Part shown: in pieces, positions 45,821-55,021 of the stretch
Layout of the letters: every line of letters begins with the position of its first letter
How positions within the stretch are numbered: position 1 is the stretch's first letter
From: Paenibacillus sp. 1_12
GTDB lineage: Bacteria; Bacillota; Bacilli; Paenibacillales; NBRC-103111
Direction: 5' to 3'
Length of the DNA: 64,000 nt
NCBI RefSeq assembly: GCF_900114475.1
Contig: NZ_FOTE01000021.1
Coordinates: forward strand, 24,462 to 88,461
Notes under the pieces: model-generated
The model's database searches: none
Told to the model about the DNA's origin: nothing
Seen by the model: the letters and a program-made list of their open reading frames with translations, nothing else
Program-made: the position numbers and the translations under genes

Positions 45821-46561
45821 ATGGCAATTTCCACAAAGGATAAGTTCAATGACAACAATTTATTGATTACGGGCAGCTCTTTGGCAACAGGAGGGCTGTA
45901 CGATAGGGTTCATATAGTAGGAGAAGCCACGATTGACGGTGATCTGGAGTGTGCACGGCTCAAATGTGTAGGGACACTGGAGATGGAAGGCAGCTTGAAA
46001 TCCGGCGCGGTAAACGTGGTGGGAACAAGCAGCATTTCTGGCAATCTACATGCCGACAGCATGAAAATATCCGGCACAGTAGCCATTGGCGGGGCCGTCA
46101 GGTTGAAAGAGCTGCAATGCTCAGGAACCATTGAAGGGAATGGGGATCTATATAGTGAACAGCTCGTACTGAAGGGTGAGATGAAAACGAATGGTGATTG
46201 CGAGGCCGAAGTGTTCAATGCCCGTGGGATGTTCCATATAGGTGGTTTATTGAATGCAGGCACGTTGGACATCAAACTGCACGGGAACTGCGAGGCCAAG
46301 GAAATCGGCGGGGAGCGAATACGAGTCACAAGAGCTAGCTTGTTTAATCCTTTTAGCTTCTTTTTTAAACCTTCAACGCATGCTCTGCTTACCGCTGCCG
46401 TTATTGAAGGTGATGATGTTCATTTGATGAATACGAAAGCCAAGGTGGTCCGTGGAAATAACGTGATCATCGGATCGGGCTGCGAGATTGCACTGGTGGA
46501 ATATAAGGGTCATTTTGAACAGCAGAAAGGTGCTGTCGTACATGAGAACCGCAAAATATAG
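45821..46561 (+). CDS. yhbF: Bactofilin (YhbF-like)
   Basis: 246 residues, ATG after CGGAGG. It has the same repeated pattern as its neighbour (GEATIDGDLECARLKCVG, SSISGNLHADSMKISG, GTIEGNGDLYSEQL) and a similar end (NNVIIGSGCEIALVEYKGHFEQ), so the two arose by duplication. Between the repeats and the end it carries an extra hydrophobic patch (LFNPFSFFFKP), which might contact the membrane. Probable heteropolymer partner of the preceding protein. Confidence 0.88.
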   Translation: MAISTKDKFNDNNLLITGSSLATGGLYDRVHIVGEATIDGDLECARLKCVGTLEMEGSLKSGAVNVVGTSSISGNLHADSMKISGTVAIGGAVRLKELQCSGTIEGNGDLYSEQLVLKGEMKTNGDCEAEVFNARGMFHIGGLLNAGTLDIKLHGNCEAKEIGGERIRVTRASLFNPFSFFFKPSTHALLTAAVIEGDDVHLMNTKAKVVRGNNVIIGSGCEIALVEYKGHFEQQKGAVVHENRKI

Positions 46562-46712
46562 AGGGAGGTTCGGTGCTAGGCGTGATCCACGAGTACTGCT
46601 TGTGCATGAAACGCGCACCTATACTGCGCCTCTGCTGGATAATACGACAGTGGTTTACTCCTCCATCATTCATACCTATCATATACGAAGACCTTCAAAT
46701 CCGCGATCAAAG

Positions 46713-46736
46713 TGGAACCCGAGGGTTCTTTTTTTT
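46713..46736 (+). terminator. Terminator of the yhbDEF operon
   Basis: Short stem GGAACC / GGGTTC with a tight loop, followed by eight T, 150 bp after the last stop. No gene was recognised between 46562 and 46712. Confidence 0.6.
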
Positions 46737-46752
46737 GCTCCTTAGGCTTGCT

Positions 46753-47034
46753 TTACTTCAAAAAGCTTTTAGCGAGGCTTTCAGTCTGCATGTCTCTATT
46801 TACTTGCTCATAATTGGGGATGATCTCGATTTGGTAATCCTCGTTGGGTTTATGTGCTATGAACAGGAACTGGTCTGCATTTTCAATATGCACATCGTGG
46901 CCGCAAGCCTTCAGACATTGCTCGTAATCCTCGATCATAGGCTCCTGATTGCATTCCAAAAATAGCAGACCTCTGGCTAATCGACTAACACCATGATGGT
47001 GCACTTTAAAATGGATGATGCGCTCTTGTTTCAT
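46753..47034 (-). CDS. Hypothetical protein, 93 residues
   Basis: ATG at 47034 is chosen because AAGGAG lies nine bases upstream; the frame is open 37 codons further but without a ribosome site. It is a soluble alpha/beta-looking protein with HFKVHHHGVSRLARG near the start, an acidic centre (MIEDYEQCLKACGHDV) and YQIEIIPNYEQ. No signal peptide or membrane helix. Not recognised. Convergent with the bactofilin operon. Confidence 0.6.
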   Translation of the reverse strand: MKQERIIHFKVHHHGVSRLARGLLFLECNQEPMIEDYEQCLKACGHDVHIENADQFLFIAHKPNEDYQIEIIPNYEQVNRDMQTESLAKSFLK

Positions 47035-47361
47035 GATGGCACGCTCCTTCATTAGTGTGGGGTTATGTATGAGTATAAACCGGATATCATGCAAAGAGCA
47101 GTGATATTTTATACAGACAAATGGATGAAGACGCAGTTTGGTCATTGCAGGAAGATTTAGTGGGATAGAGGGAGATTTAATGGGGAAAGCTATTGCTGGT
47201 CAGGTACACATGCGATAAAGTACAGCAAAATCGAAAAGGGAAAATTCAATTAAATGTAAATAATTCCTCAATAAAAATATTTTTAAATGAATGCTCTTTC
47301 CGCACATAGGGATTAGTTCAGCTTTTACTGATACATAAATGACAAGAAGGGGATGTTGAAA
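47035..47361. promoter_or_regulatory. Divergent control region before the nucleoside importer
   Basis: No gene was seen. Two imperfect copies of AGATTTARTGGG lie near 47155 and 47178. No purine-riboswitch core was recognised despite the downstream nucleoside-type transporter. Confidence 0.4.
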
Positions 47362-48462
47362 TTGAAAAAAGGAATTGCGTCATTAATGGTTGTTACATTA
47401 TTCGGGGCATTGCTGGCAGGCTGTGGAAATAAAAGTGAAACACCTAGTTCAAGTGGCGGTGCGGCAGCTGGTTCCAAATTAAAAGTAGGGATGGTTACGG
47501 ATGCCGGTACGATTGATGACAAATCATTTAACCAAGGCACCTGGGAGGGAATTCAAAAAGCCGCAGGTGAGCTGAAGCTAACCGATAAATATTTGAAGCC
47601 TACAGGTACGACAGAGGCTGATTATATGAAGGAAATTGGCAATCTGTATGATGCCGGATTCAAGTTGATCATGACGCCCGGCTTTAAGTTTGAAACTGCG
47701 ATATTCAAGTCCCAGGATAAATATAAGGATGCTAAATTCGTGTTAATTGATGGCTCCCCGCATAGCGGTGATTCCAAACCCGTCGTCAAGGAAAACACCG
47801 TATCGATCTTTTTTGCTGAGCAGGAGTCTGGATATTTGGCTGCTATAGCTACGGCACTACAAATTAAGGAAGGCGAAGCAGGCTTTATTGGCGGTATGGA
47901 AATTCCTCCGGTTCAAAAATATAACTGGGGCTTCCAGCAAGGGATTCAATATGCCAATGACAAGTTGGGTACCAAGATCAGTCTTAAGAAGGAAAACGTG
48001 GTTTATCAAGGCTCCTTTGACAATGTTGCTGCGGGAGCACAATTGGCGGCACAAATGTTTGATCGCGGCGTAAAGGTTATTTTCTGTGCGGCAGGCGGCG
48101 TTGGGGTAGGCGCCATCAATGAAACCAAAACGCGTGTTTCTGCAGGTAAAGCCGTTTGGATCGTGGGTGTGGACGCAGATCAATACACAGACGGTGTGTA
48201 TCAAGGGGATAAATCGGTTGTGCTGACGTCAGCTATGAAAAAAGTCAACCAGGCAGCCTATGACATGGTCAAAGCCGAAATTGAAGGAAATTTCCCGGGC
48301 GGTAAAACACTGACGTTTGATTCCAAAAGTGATGGCGTAGGGATTCCCGTGAAAAATCCTAATTTAAGCGAGGATACGGTGAAAAAGGTGGGCGAAGTAT
48401 TTGACAAGCTCAAATCCGGTGAAATCAAAGTTGCAGCCGAGCAGGGCTCGCTAATCAAATAA
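47362..48462 (+). CDS. nupN: BMP-family nucleoside-binding lipoprotein (NupN/TmpC-like)
   Basis: 366 residues from a TTG nine bases after AAGGGG; an ATG at 47353 directly abuts that site and is less likely. The lipoprotein signal ends at Cys21 (LLAGCGNK). The mature part has the BMP/PnrA signature: VGMVTDAGTIDDKSFNQGTWEG, GFIGGMEIPPVQKYNWGFQQG and VGVDADQYTD. It should bind nucleosides outside the cell for the NupOPQ-type importer encoded next. Confidence 0.9.
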   Translation: MKKGIASLMVVTLFGALLAGCGNKSETPSSSGGAAAGSKLKVGMVTDAGTIDDKSFNQGTWEGIQKAAGELKLTDKYLKPTGTTEADYMKEIGNLYDAGFKLIMTPGFKFETAIFKSQDKYKDAKFVLIDGSPHSGDSKPVVKENTVSIFFAEQESGYLAAIATALQIKEGEAGFIGGMEIPPVQKYNWGFQQGIQYANDKLGTKISLKKENVVYQGSFDNVAAGAQLAAQMFDRGVKVIFCAAGGVGVGAINETKTRVSAGKAVWIVGVDADQYTDGVYQGDKSVVLTSAMKKVNQAAYDMVKAEIEGNFPGGKTLTFDSKSDGVGIPVKNPNLSEDTVKKVGEVFDKLKSGEIKVAAEQGSLIK

Positions 48463-48489
48463 GCAGCAGAGCATAGTCAGGCCGCGGCT

Positions 48490-48523
48490 ATACAAAAGAC
48501 GGATAACCTCCGTCTTTTTGTAT
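48490..48523 (+). terminator. Intercistronic hairpin between binding protein and ABC genes
   Basis: 14-bp stem ATACAAAAGACGGA / TCCGTCTTTTTGTAT with a 5-base loop and internal T tract. It would let the binding protein be made in excess over the transporter core. Confidence 0.8.
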
Positions 48524-48568
48524 ATCTGGGCACGTTAGCGGATGACGCGTGTAAAGGAGGAACAATCA

Positions 48569-50092
48569 ATGGACTATGTGATTGAAATGCTCAATATTCG
48601 CAAGGAATTTTCCGGTATCGTTGCCAATGACGATATCACGCTTCGTTTGAAGCGCGGTGAAATTCATGCTCTGCTGGGGGAGAATGGCGCCGGTAAATCG
48701 ACGCTGATGGGTATTCTCTTCGGGATGTATCAGGCAGATCAAGGTACGATTAAGGTTAATGGACAGGAAACCCGGATCAGTAATCCAAATGTTGCGAACA
48801 AGCTGGGAATCGGAATGGTGCATCAGCATTTTAAGCTCGTTGAAAAGTTCACGGTCACGGAAAATATGATTCTCGGCAGCGAGCCGCGTAAAGGGCTTGT
48901 CATCGATATAAAAGCTGCGGCTCAGCGGATTGAAAAGCTGTCCCAATTGTACGGCTTGAATGTGGACCCGTATGCCAAAATTGAAAGCATCTCCGTAGGC
49001 ATGCAGCAGCGAGTTGAGATTCTAAAAATGCTCTACCGTGACGCGGAGGTGTTGATATTCGATGAACCTACGGCTGTGCTGACACCTCAGGAGATCAATG
49101 ATTTTGAAAAGATTTTGAAAAATCTGATCGCAGAAGGCAAATCGATCATTCTGATTACACATAAGCTGAAAGAAATTAAAGCTGTTGCACATCGCTGTAC
49201 GGTCATCCGTCGCGGCAAAACGATAGGGATAGTGGATGTGGCGGAGGCTAGCGAAGCGCAGATGGCGGAGATGATGGTTGGGCGGCAGGTTTCTTTCAAG
49301 GTGAATAAGCAAGCGAGTACTCCGGGTGAGGTAGTACTCAAGCTGGATTCGCTATCGATTAATAATAATAAAAAGCTGATCGCAGTAACTAACTTTTCGC
49401 TGGATATACGTGCGGGAGAAATCGTCGGGATCGCCGGCGTAGATGGCAACGGACAGGCTGAATTGGTAGAAGGTATAACCGGTCTGCGTAAGGTAGAATC
49501 CGGGCATGTCTGGTTCCAGGATCAGGATATAACGAGTATGGCGATTCGCGATAGAATTGATCTTGGGATCGCCCATATTCCTGAGGATCGGCACAAACGG
49601 GGGCTGGTGCTCGACTATACCCTGGAAGAGAATATGATTTTGGAGGTATATGACCGGGAGCCATTTTCCAAAAGAGGGCTGCTGCATAAACCGTCCATCC
49701 GTAAATATGCGAATCGGATTCTGGAAAGCTTTGATGTGCGTTCAGGCCAGGGAGCCGTATCGGTTGCCAGATCGTTGTCGGGTGGGAACCAGCAGAAGGC
49801 GATCATCGGGCGAGAGCTCGAGCTGAATCCTATTCTGCTCATTGCCGTACAGCCAACACGCGGCTTGGATGTAGGCTCGATCGAATACATTCACAAGCGT
49901 TTAATCGAGCATCGGGATCAAGGGAAAGCGGTACTTTTGGTTTCCTTGGAGCTGGAGGAGGTCATAAACGTATCAGATCGCATTGCCGTTGTAAATAATG
50001 GGGAGCTCATCGGGGTCGTGGAGTCAAAGAATACGAATGAGCAGGAAATCGGTTTGATGATGGCTGGTGTAAAGAGGGGGGGAGACGTATGA
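48569..50092 (+). CDS. nupO: Nucleoside ABC transporter ATPase with two NBDs (NupO-like)
   Basis: 507 residues from the ATG at 48569 (AAAGGAGG upstream). NBD1 has Walker A GENGAGKST at 37-45, signature VGMQQRVEILK and Walker B VLIFDEPTAVL. NBD2 has the degenerate Walker A GVDGNGQAEL, signature LSGGNQQKAIIGREL and a Gln-Pro-Thr (VQPTRGLD) in place of DEPT, features typical of sugar/nucleoside transporters with one weak catalytic site. Works with the two permeases downstream. Confidence 0.92.
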   Translation: MDYVIEMLNIRKEFSGIVANDDITLRLKRGEIHALLGENGAGKSTLMGILFGMYQADQGTIKVNGQETRISNPNVANKLGIGMVHQHFKLVEKFTVTENMILGSEPRKGLVIDIKAAAQRIEKLSQLYGLNVDPYAKIESISVGMQQRVEILKMLYRDAEVLIFDEPTAVLTPQEINDFEKILKNLIAEGKSIILITHKLKEIKAVAHRCTVIRRGKTIGIVDVAEASEAQMAEMMVGRQVSFKVNKQASTPGEVVLKLDSLSINNNKKLIAVTNFSLDIRAGEIVGIAGVDGNGQAELVEGITGLRKVESGHVWFQDQDITSMAIRDRIDLGIAHIPEDRHKRGLVLDYTLEENMILEVYDREPFSKRGLLHKPSIRKYANRILESFDVRSGQGAVSVARSLSGGNQQKAIIGRELELNPILLIAVQPTRGLDVGSIEYIHKRLIEHRDQGKAVLLVSLELEEVINVSDRIAVVNNGELIGVVESKNTNEQEIGLMMAGVKRGGDV

Positions 50093-51144
50093 AAAGCGGG
50101 ATTACTTCCCTGCTTGCCGTAGTTCTGGGCTTGCTGGCCGGAGCTGTATTGATGGCAGTGACGGGCCATAATCTAATTGACGGATATGCCTATTTGATCG
50201 AGGGCGGGTTGAAAAACCCGGAAAGAATCGGGAACACACTAGCGACAGCGACACCGCTGATTTTTACCGGATTATCGGTAGCCTTCGCTTTTAGGACGGG
50301 CTTATTTAATATTGGAGTAGCCGGTCAGATGCTGTTTGGAGGCTTTTGTGCAACTGCTATTGGACTGAGCTTGGATCTGCCAAGAGTCTTGCTGCTGCTG
50401 CTCATGGTCATTGGCGGCTTTCTCGGCGGCGCCTTGTGGGGGTTGGTTCCAGGTATTCTCAAAGCCAGGTTTAACGTTCACGAGGTCGTATCTACGATCA
50501 TGATGAACTGGATTGCTTACTGGGTCGTTTACTACGCGGTACCGGCTTATTTCAAAGGAGCCTATTTGGAAACCGAATCAAGGAATTTACCAGCTGTTGC
50601 TCTGCTGAAGGAGCCTTTCTTGTCGGAGTTGTTCGAAGGCTCCTATATTAACTTAGGAATTTTCATTGCGATTATAGCGGTAATTTTCGTCGCTTTTATA
50701 ATCGATAGAACGACACTTGGCTATGAATTAAAAGCGGTCGGCTTTAATCGGGATGCCGCTGAATATACGGGAATTGCAGTCAAACGCAGCATGGCGCTGT
50801 CGATGTTCATTTCCGGGGGGATCGCCGGCCTCGGCGGATTAGCCCAATATGCGGGAAATGCCGTGAACATCCAAATTGGGATCATGCCTTCACAAGGTTT
50901 TGATGGGATAGCGGTAGCGCTGCTGGGAGCTAATACACCGATAGGGGTGCTCGTATCCGCGATTTTCTTCGGTTTGCTGTATTCGGGCAGAGGCTTTATG
51001 AATGCCATGACTGAAATTCCATCCGAGATTGCCGATACGATCATTGCAATCATCATCTACTTTGCAGCGACCAGTATTCTCATTGAGCGTTCGATTCGTT
51101 GGTTAAACCAGCGCCGATCAGCAAAAGGAAAGCAGGTGAAATGA
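50089..51144 (+). CDS. nupP: Nucleoside ABC transporter permease (NupP-like)
   Basis: 351 residues; the ATG overlaps the ATPase stop (ATGA), implying coupled translation. About ten hydrophobic segments; RTGLFNIGVAGQMLFGGF and VHEVVSTIMMNWIAYW are the BPD_transp_2 family marks. One half of the membrane channel. Confidence 0.92.
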   Translation: MKSGITSLLAVVLGLLAGAVLMAVTGHNLIDGYAYLIEGGLKNPERIGNTLATATPLIFTGLSVAFAFRTGLFNIGVAGQMLFGGFCATAIGLSLDLPRVLLLLLMVIGGFLGGALWGLVPGILKARFNVHEVVSTIMMNWIAYWVVYYAVPAYFKGAYLETESRNLPAVALLKEPFLSELFEGSYINLGIFIAIIAVIFVAFIIDRTTLGYELKAVGFNRDAAEYTGIAVKRSMALSMFISGGIAGLGGLAQYAGNAVNIQIGIMPSQGFDGIAVALLGANTPIGVLVSAIFFGLLYSGRGFMNAMTEIPSEIADTIIAIIIYFAATSILIERSIRWLNQRRSAKGKQVK

Positions 51145-51148
51145 TCTT

Positions 51149-52102
51149 ATGTGGATGACGCTTCAACAAATATTTCCGTATGCTATTGTGTTTACGATCC
51201 CCTTATTGATCACTGCACTGGGTGCACTGTTCAGTGAAAGAAGCGGTATCGTGAACATTGGGCTGGACGGTCTGATGATTATCGGGTCGTTCACAGGCGC
51301 ATTTGTTATTTTTAAGCTGCAGACGATCTGGCCAGGCAGTCCTGCCATCACTTGGCTCGGTCTGCTCATTGCGATGGCAGCAGGTGCGTTATTCTCGCTC
51401 TTACATGCATTTGCCAGCGTGAGTCTCAGTGCCAATCAGATTATTAGTGGTACGGCGATTAATCTGGTTGCTGGGGCACTGACCATCTTTTTGGCGCGGA
51501 ATATAACTGGCAGTGGCAACATACGCATCACCACCGGCTTTACGCCTTTTGATGTGCCTCTGCTTTCGAAGATTCCGGTTCTGGGGCCATTAATCTTTTC
51601 CAATACGTACCCCACGACATGGTTTATTCTATTGATTGTGCTCATCAGTACCTTTATCCTCTATAAAACACCGTTTGGTCTGCGTTTGCGGGCATGTGGC
51701 GAGCATCCACACGCGGCGGAAGCGGCAGGTATTAGTGTGAGATCGATGAGATACACCGGCGTTGTGATTTCCGGGGCATTTTCCGCTCTTGGCGGCGCGG
51801 CGATGATTGTAACCTTTGCCGGAGAATTTACCGGTAATGTCGCGGGTTTGGGTTTTCTGGCCTTGGCATCTTTAATATTCGGGCAATGGAAGCCGTTCGG
51901 TATTGTGGGAGCTACCTTATTTTTCGGCTTTGCCAGCACGGTAGCGAACGTATCGCAGGTCATTCCTTCGCTTGCGGTATTTCCGCCTGTTATTCTCAAA
52001 GTATTTCCGTATGTAGTTACGCTGTTGGCGCTTATAGCGTTCTCGAAATCTTCGAATGCACCTAAAGCGGCTGGCGAGCCTTTTGACTCAGGTAAAAGGT
52101 AA
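51149..52102 (+). CDS. nupQ: Nucleoside ABC transporter permease (NupQ-like)
   Basis: 317 residues, four bases after nupP. BPD_transp_2 family, with SERSGIVNIGLDGLMIIG, SANQIISGTAINLV and the conserved GLRLRACGEHPHAAEAAGISV cytoplasmic loop (only its two halves are needed: GLRLRACGE and AAEAAGISV). Second half of the channel. In B. subtilis the related NupNOPQ takes up guanosine; the substrate here is inferred from family only. Confidence 0.92.
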   Translation: MWMTLQQIFPYAIVFTIPLLITALGALFSERSGIVNIGLDGLMIIGSFTGAFVIFKLQTIWPGSPAITWLGLLIAMAAGALFSLLHAFASVSLSANQIISGTAINLVAGALTIFLARNITGSGNIRITTGFTPFDVPLLSKIPVLGPLIFSNTYPTTWFILLIVLISTFILYKTPFGLRLRACGEHPHAAEAAGISVRSMRYTGVVISGAFSALGGAAMIVTFAGEFTGNVAGLGFLALASLIFGQWKPFGIVGATLFFGFASTVANVSQVIPSLAVFPPVILKVFPYVVTLLALIAFSKSSNAPKAAGEPFDSGKR

Positions 52103-52316
52103 CGGACAATGTACTAAAGATTAACATAATAATCCAATTCGAGATTGTGGACGTTCCGCGCAGGTCTGTCGAGCTTCTGCCTGAATAGAGGTGGATGAAC
52201 CCTTACAACGCGCAGGTAACGCCCACAATTTTTTCGTATTTATATCTTGCGATTCCCATGATACCTATGTCATAATTAAACCACTACATTATAATCATAC
52301 GCTATATTTGGGAGCC

Positions 52317-53597
52317 ATGTGCACAGTGAGCCAATTACACTATATTTATCACAAATACAAACATGTTGATCTCATTTATATCCTCCCGCTCGCCTTATTG
52401 TCCTTATGGGTGAGGTTACGGTATTTCTTTTATCTCTTATCCTCTGGTAAAGGCTTTCCTCAGTCGGACGACACCCAATGGTATTTGGATTATGCTTATT
52501 CTTTAATGGAGCATTTTAAAGTTGGCCTCGATATGAACGATATTTTGTATATTGGGTACAATGTCTTACTAACGGTCATGCTTGCTGTGTTTAAAGACCC
52601 TGTTGCAGTTATTTTTATACAAGCGGTCACAGCGGCGCTTAGTGTAATCCTGGTATATAAGATCTCACAGATGATATTCAACCGGACAACCGCCATTATC
52701 GCTTCACTCTTTTATGCGTATTCGTGGGATATTACCTTATGGTCTGTATATATACTTACGGACAGCTTTTTCATCAGCCTACAGCTTTTGTCGGTATATT
52801 GCTTATTAAAAATGTATGCATCAAATAAAAACGTTTACAAAATTATTTTTATTGCGACAGCCTTATATATGCTTGTATTCAGACCGGCAGGGATCATCAC
52901 TGTAAGTTTTGTCATGATCTACGTTTTAATCAATTTAAACAAGCAAACGATAATGGGCTTTGTAAGAAAATACGGTTTGATTTTGGGGAGTGTATTTCTT
53001 GCAGCTGTTCTTGTAGCTATGGTTGTTTTTACCGGCAATAAATTAGATCCGCTTATGGTTTCGCTACAGTTTAACGCCAAGAAGGTTTTATATAATATTT
53101 ATGCGACCGGATGGCTTTTTGACAGAGCTTCGCCGTTTGATCATAAATATCGGCCCAACTACACCATCGATATCGGTAATAGCCTTATCATCAGCTTTAT
53201 CGTCCATAATTGGGACAATATTTTGATTTTGTATGGAAAACGAATAGTAGCTCTATTGGGCAGATGGGTATTTTATGTTGATTTGACTACGGTCAGGGGT
53301 ATTGTGAAATTTGCCTGGAATGCATTCCCTGTTGTTATGTTTCTGACGGGGCTGTTCTATACCATTCGAAATGGGTTATCCAGAAAGGCATCTATTCTGT
53401 GGCTCACCATACTGGCTTCCTGCGTATTTTGCGTTATCTTCTTCATTGACGGCATGTATAGATATAGAGCTCCAGGTTTGCCCTTTATAGCGATTGTTGC
53501 AGCTTATGGGGGAGATAGAATCATTAAGGGAGCCATTGTAGTTACCAAAAAATATGTGGGGAAGTTGTTATGGAACAAGCAAAAATACTCATTGTAG
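52317..53597 (+). CDS. GT-C fold membrane glycosyltransferase (ArnT/GT39/GT83-like)
   Basis: 426 residues from the ATG at 52317 (GGGA just upstream; a GTG at 52326 is an alternative). Around 10-12 membrane helices; an acidic pair in the first outer loop (FPQSDDTQWYLDYAYSLM) is where polyprenyl-phosphate-sugar transferases carry their catalytic Asp. It should move a sugar from undecaprenyl-phosphate to an extracellular acceptor. First gene of the glycan cluster; its end overlaps the next start by 28 bp. Confidence 0.78.
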   Translation: MCTVSQLHYIYHKYKHVDLIYILPLALLSLWVRLRYFFYLLSSGKGFPQSDDTQWYLDYAYSLMEHFKVGLDMNDILYIGYNVLLTVMLAVFKDPVAVIFIQAVTAALSVILVYKISQMIFNRTTAIIASLFYAYSWDITLWSVYILTDSFFISLQLLSVYCLLKMYASNKNVYKIIFIATALYMLVFRPAGIITVSFVMIYVLINLNKQTIMGFVRKYGLILGSVFLAAVLVAMVVFTGNKLDPLMVSLQFNAKKVLYNIYATGWLFDRASPFDHKYRPNYTIDIGNSLIISFIVHNWDNILILYGKRIVALLGRWVFYVDLTTVRGIVKFAWNAFPVVMFLTGLFYTIRNGLSRKASILWLTILASCVFCVIFFIDGMYRYRAPGLPFIAIVAAYGGDRIIKGAIVVTKKYVGKLLWNKQKYSL

Positions 53598-54277
53598 TTC
53601 CAGCTTATAATGAACAAAACAACATCTTGAGAGTGATCTGGGATATCAGAAAGACACTTCCTTCTGCTGATATCCTGGTCGTGAATGATTGCTCTCTGGA
53701 CAACACCTCCGTCAATGCTCGCAAAGCCGAAGGTGTCAAAGTTGTGGATCTTCCTTATAACCTGGGTATTGGCGGGGCTGTGCAAACTGGGGTTAAATAT
53801 GCTTTATCTCAAGGCTATGATTACATGGTGCAAGTTGATGGAGATGGGCAGCATCTTCCTTCAGAAGTCACCAAGCTGTTTGACACCATGGTTTCGAATA
53901 ACTGCGATATGGTAATTGGTTCCCGGTTTCTTGATATTAAATCCTTTCGAACCACTTGGCTTCGGAGAGTGGGTATCAAAGTATTTTATTTGATTTTTAG
54001 AATGCTGATTCAAGCCAAAATTACAGATGGAACCTCGGGCTTCCGAATGTACAACCGCAAGGGTATTGAACTTATGGCCAAATATTATCCTGACGATTAT
54101 CCCGAGCCTGATGCGATTATCCTGTTGAAAAAGCACGGACTTCGCATTGCTGAGGTTGGTGTTGAAATGAAGGAGCGGGAACATGGCGTATCCTCCATAT
54201 CTATGATCAAAAGTCCTTATTATATGACTAAGGTCATCGTGTCGATCTTTTTCTCCTATATCAGGACAAGGTGGTGA
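53570..54277 (+). CDS. GT2 dolichol/undecaprenyl-phosphate sugar synthase-like transferase
   Basis: 235 residues. DPM1/GtrB-like GT-A domain: ILIVVPAYNEQNNI, DILVVNDCSLDNTSVNA, NLGIGGAVQTGVKYA, the metal-binding MVQVDGDGQH and GTSGFRMYNRKG. There are no C-terminal membrane helices. It should transfer a sugar from a nucleotide onto undecaprenyl phosphate at the inner face, supplying the GT-C enzyme upstream. Confidence 0.88.
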   Translation: MEQAKILIVVPAYNEQNNILRVIWDIRKTLPSADILVVNDCSLDNTSVNARKAEGVKVVDLPYNLGIGGAVQTGVKYALSQGYDYMVQVDGDGQHLPSEVTKLFDTMVSNNCDMVIGSRFLDIKSFRTTWLRRVGIKVFYLIFRMLIQAKITDGTSGFRMYNRKGIELMAKYYPDDYPEPDAIILLKKHGLRIAEVGVEMKEREHGVSSISMIKSPYYMTKVIVSIFFSYIRTRW

Positions 54278-54299
54278 AAGGGCTACGGGGGGTGGTAAT

Positions 54300-54677
54300 T
54301 TGTACAGCGTTCAATTGATGGGTGTCGCTTTCAGTCTGATTATGATTATTTCGGTGTTTTTTATGGTCAGAGCAAGGATGATCAGAGAAAAATATTCACT
54401 GGTCTGGTTCCTTATAGGGTTGTTTACGTTGGTGATGTCGGTTTTTAAGGATTTGATGGACTGGTTCTCAGCGTTGATTGGCGTAGACTATGCGCCGTCA
54501 GCCTTCTTTGCTATATTGATCGCTTCCGCCTATTTGCTATTATTGAATATGAGTGTCAGCATTTCCGGTATGAAGATGCATAATAAGACGCTAACACAGG
54601 AATTAGGATTAACCAAGCTCAGGCTCGAGGAGCTTGAGAAGAAAATGAACGGCGGGGAATCACAATCAAATATTTAA
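54300..54677 (+). CDS. DUF2304 membrane protein
   Basis: 125 residues from a TTG after GGGGGGTGG. Three membrane helices followed by a short coiled coil (TQELGLTKLRLEELEKKM) match DUF2304. These proteins almost always sit beside DPM1-like GT2 genes, as here, and probably anchor or regulate the transferase, which has no helices of its own (inference). Confidence 0.82.
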   Translation: MYSVQLMGVAFSLIMIISVFFMVRARMIREKYSLVWFLIGLFTLVMSVFKDLMDWFSALIGVDYAPSAFFAILIASAYLLLLNMSVSISGMKMHNKTLTQELGLTKLRLEELEKKMNGGESQSNI

Positions 54678-55015
54678 TTCTTTTTGCAAGCTTAAGCATG
54701 ACGGTAGCGGCCAGTACACTGTTAAAAATCGGCAGCAGATCCGTTAACTTTGAAGGCTCGCTGTGGGCGATTTTGTTCGGTTATATGACAACACCTTTAA
54801 TTGTAGCTGGTTTTGCTTTGTACGCAATAGGTGCTTTTCTGTGGATCTATTGCCTGAATCAATTTGATTTGAGCTATGTGACCTTCGTATCGAGTGTACA
54901 ATATGTGCTGCTCGTTGCGGTCGCGATTTGGGTGTTCAATGAGCAGATCAGTATGATGAAATGGACAGGCTGCGGGTTCATTTTGATTGGTGTATTTTTT
55001 TGGTTGAAAGGATAG
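54665..55015 (+). CDS. SMR/EamA-like four-helix protein (ArnE/ArnF-type flippase candidate), apparent ATC start
   Basis: About 116 residues if it begins at ATC (54665), seven bases after GGCGGGG; the first ATG (54698) has no ribosome site and would cut the first membrane helix (KYLILFASLSMTVAASTLL). Four short helices with DLSYVTFVSSVQYVLLVAVAIWVFNE resemble EmrE/ArnE-type transporters. In Arn-like systems such proteins flip undecaprenyl-phosphate-sugar across the membrane, which fits between the synthase-like and GT-C genes. Overlaps the DUF2304 end. Confidence 0.68.
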   Translation: MKYLILFASLSMTVAASTLLKIGSRSVNFEGSLWAILFGYMTTPLIVAGFALYAIGAFLWIYCLNQFDLSYVTFVSSVQYVLLVAVAIWVFNEQISMMKWTGCGFILIGVFFWLKG

Positions 55016-55021
55016 ACTTGG

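Noticed and set aside
46573..46965. 130-codon plus-strand hydrophobic frame
   Set aside because: Runs through the bactofilin-operon terminator and lies antisense to the 46753-47034 gene, which has a good ribosome site.
47146..47361. Possible purine riboswitch before the nucleoside importer
   Set aside because: The conserved junction and loop sequences are absent.
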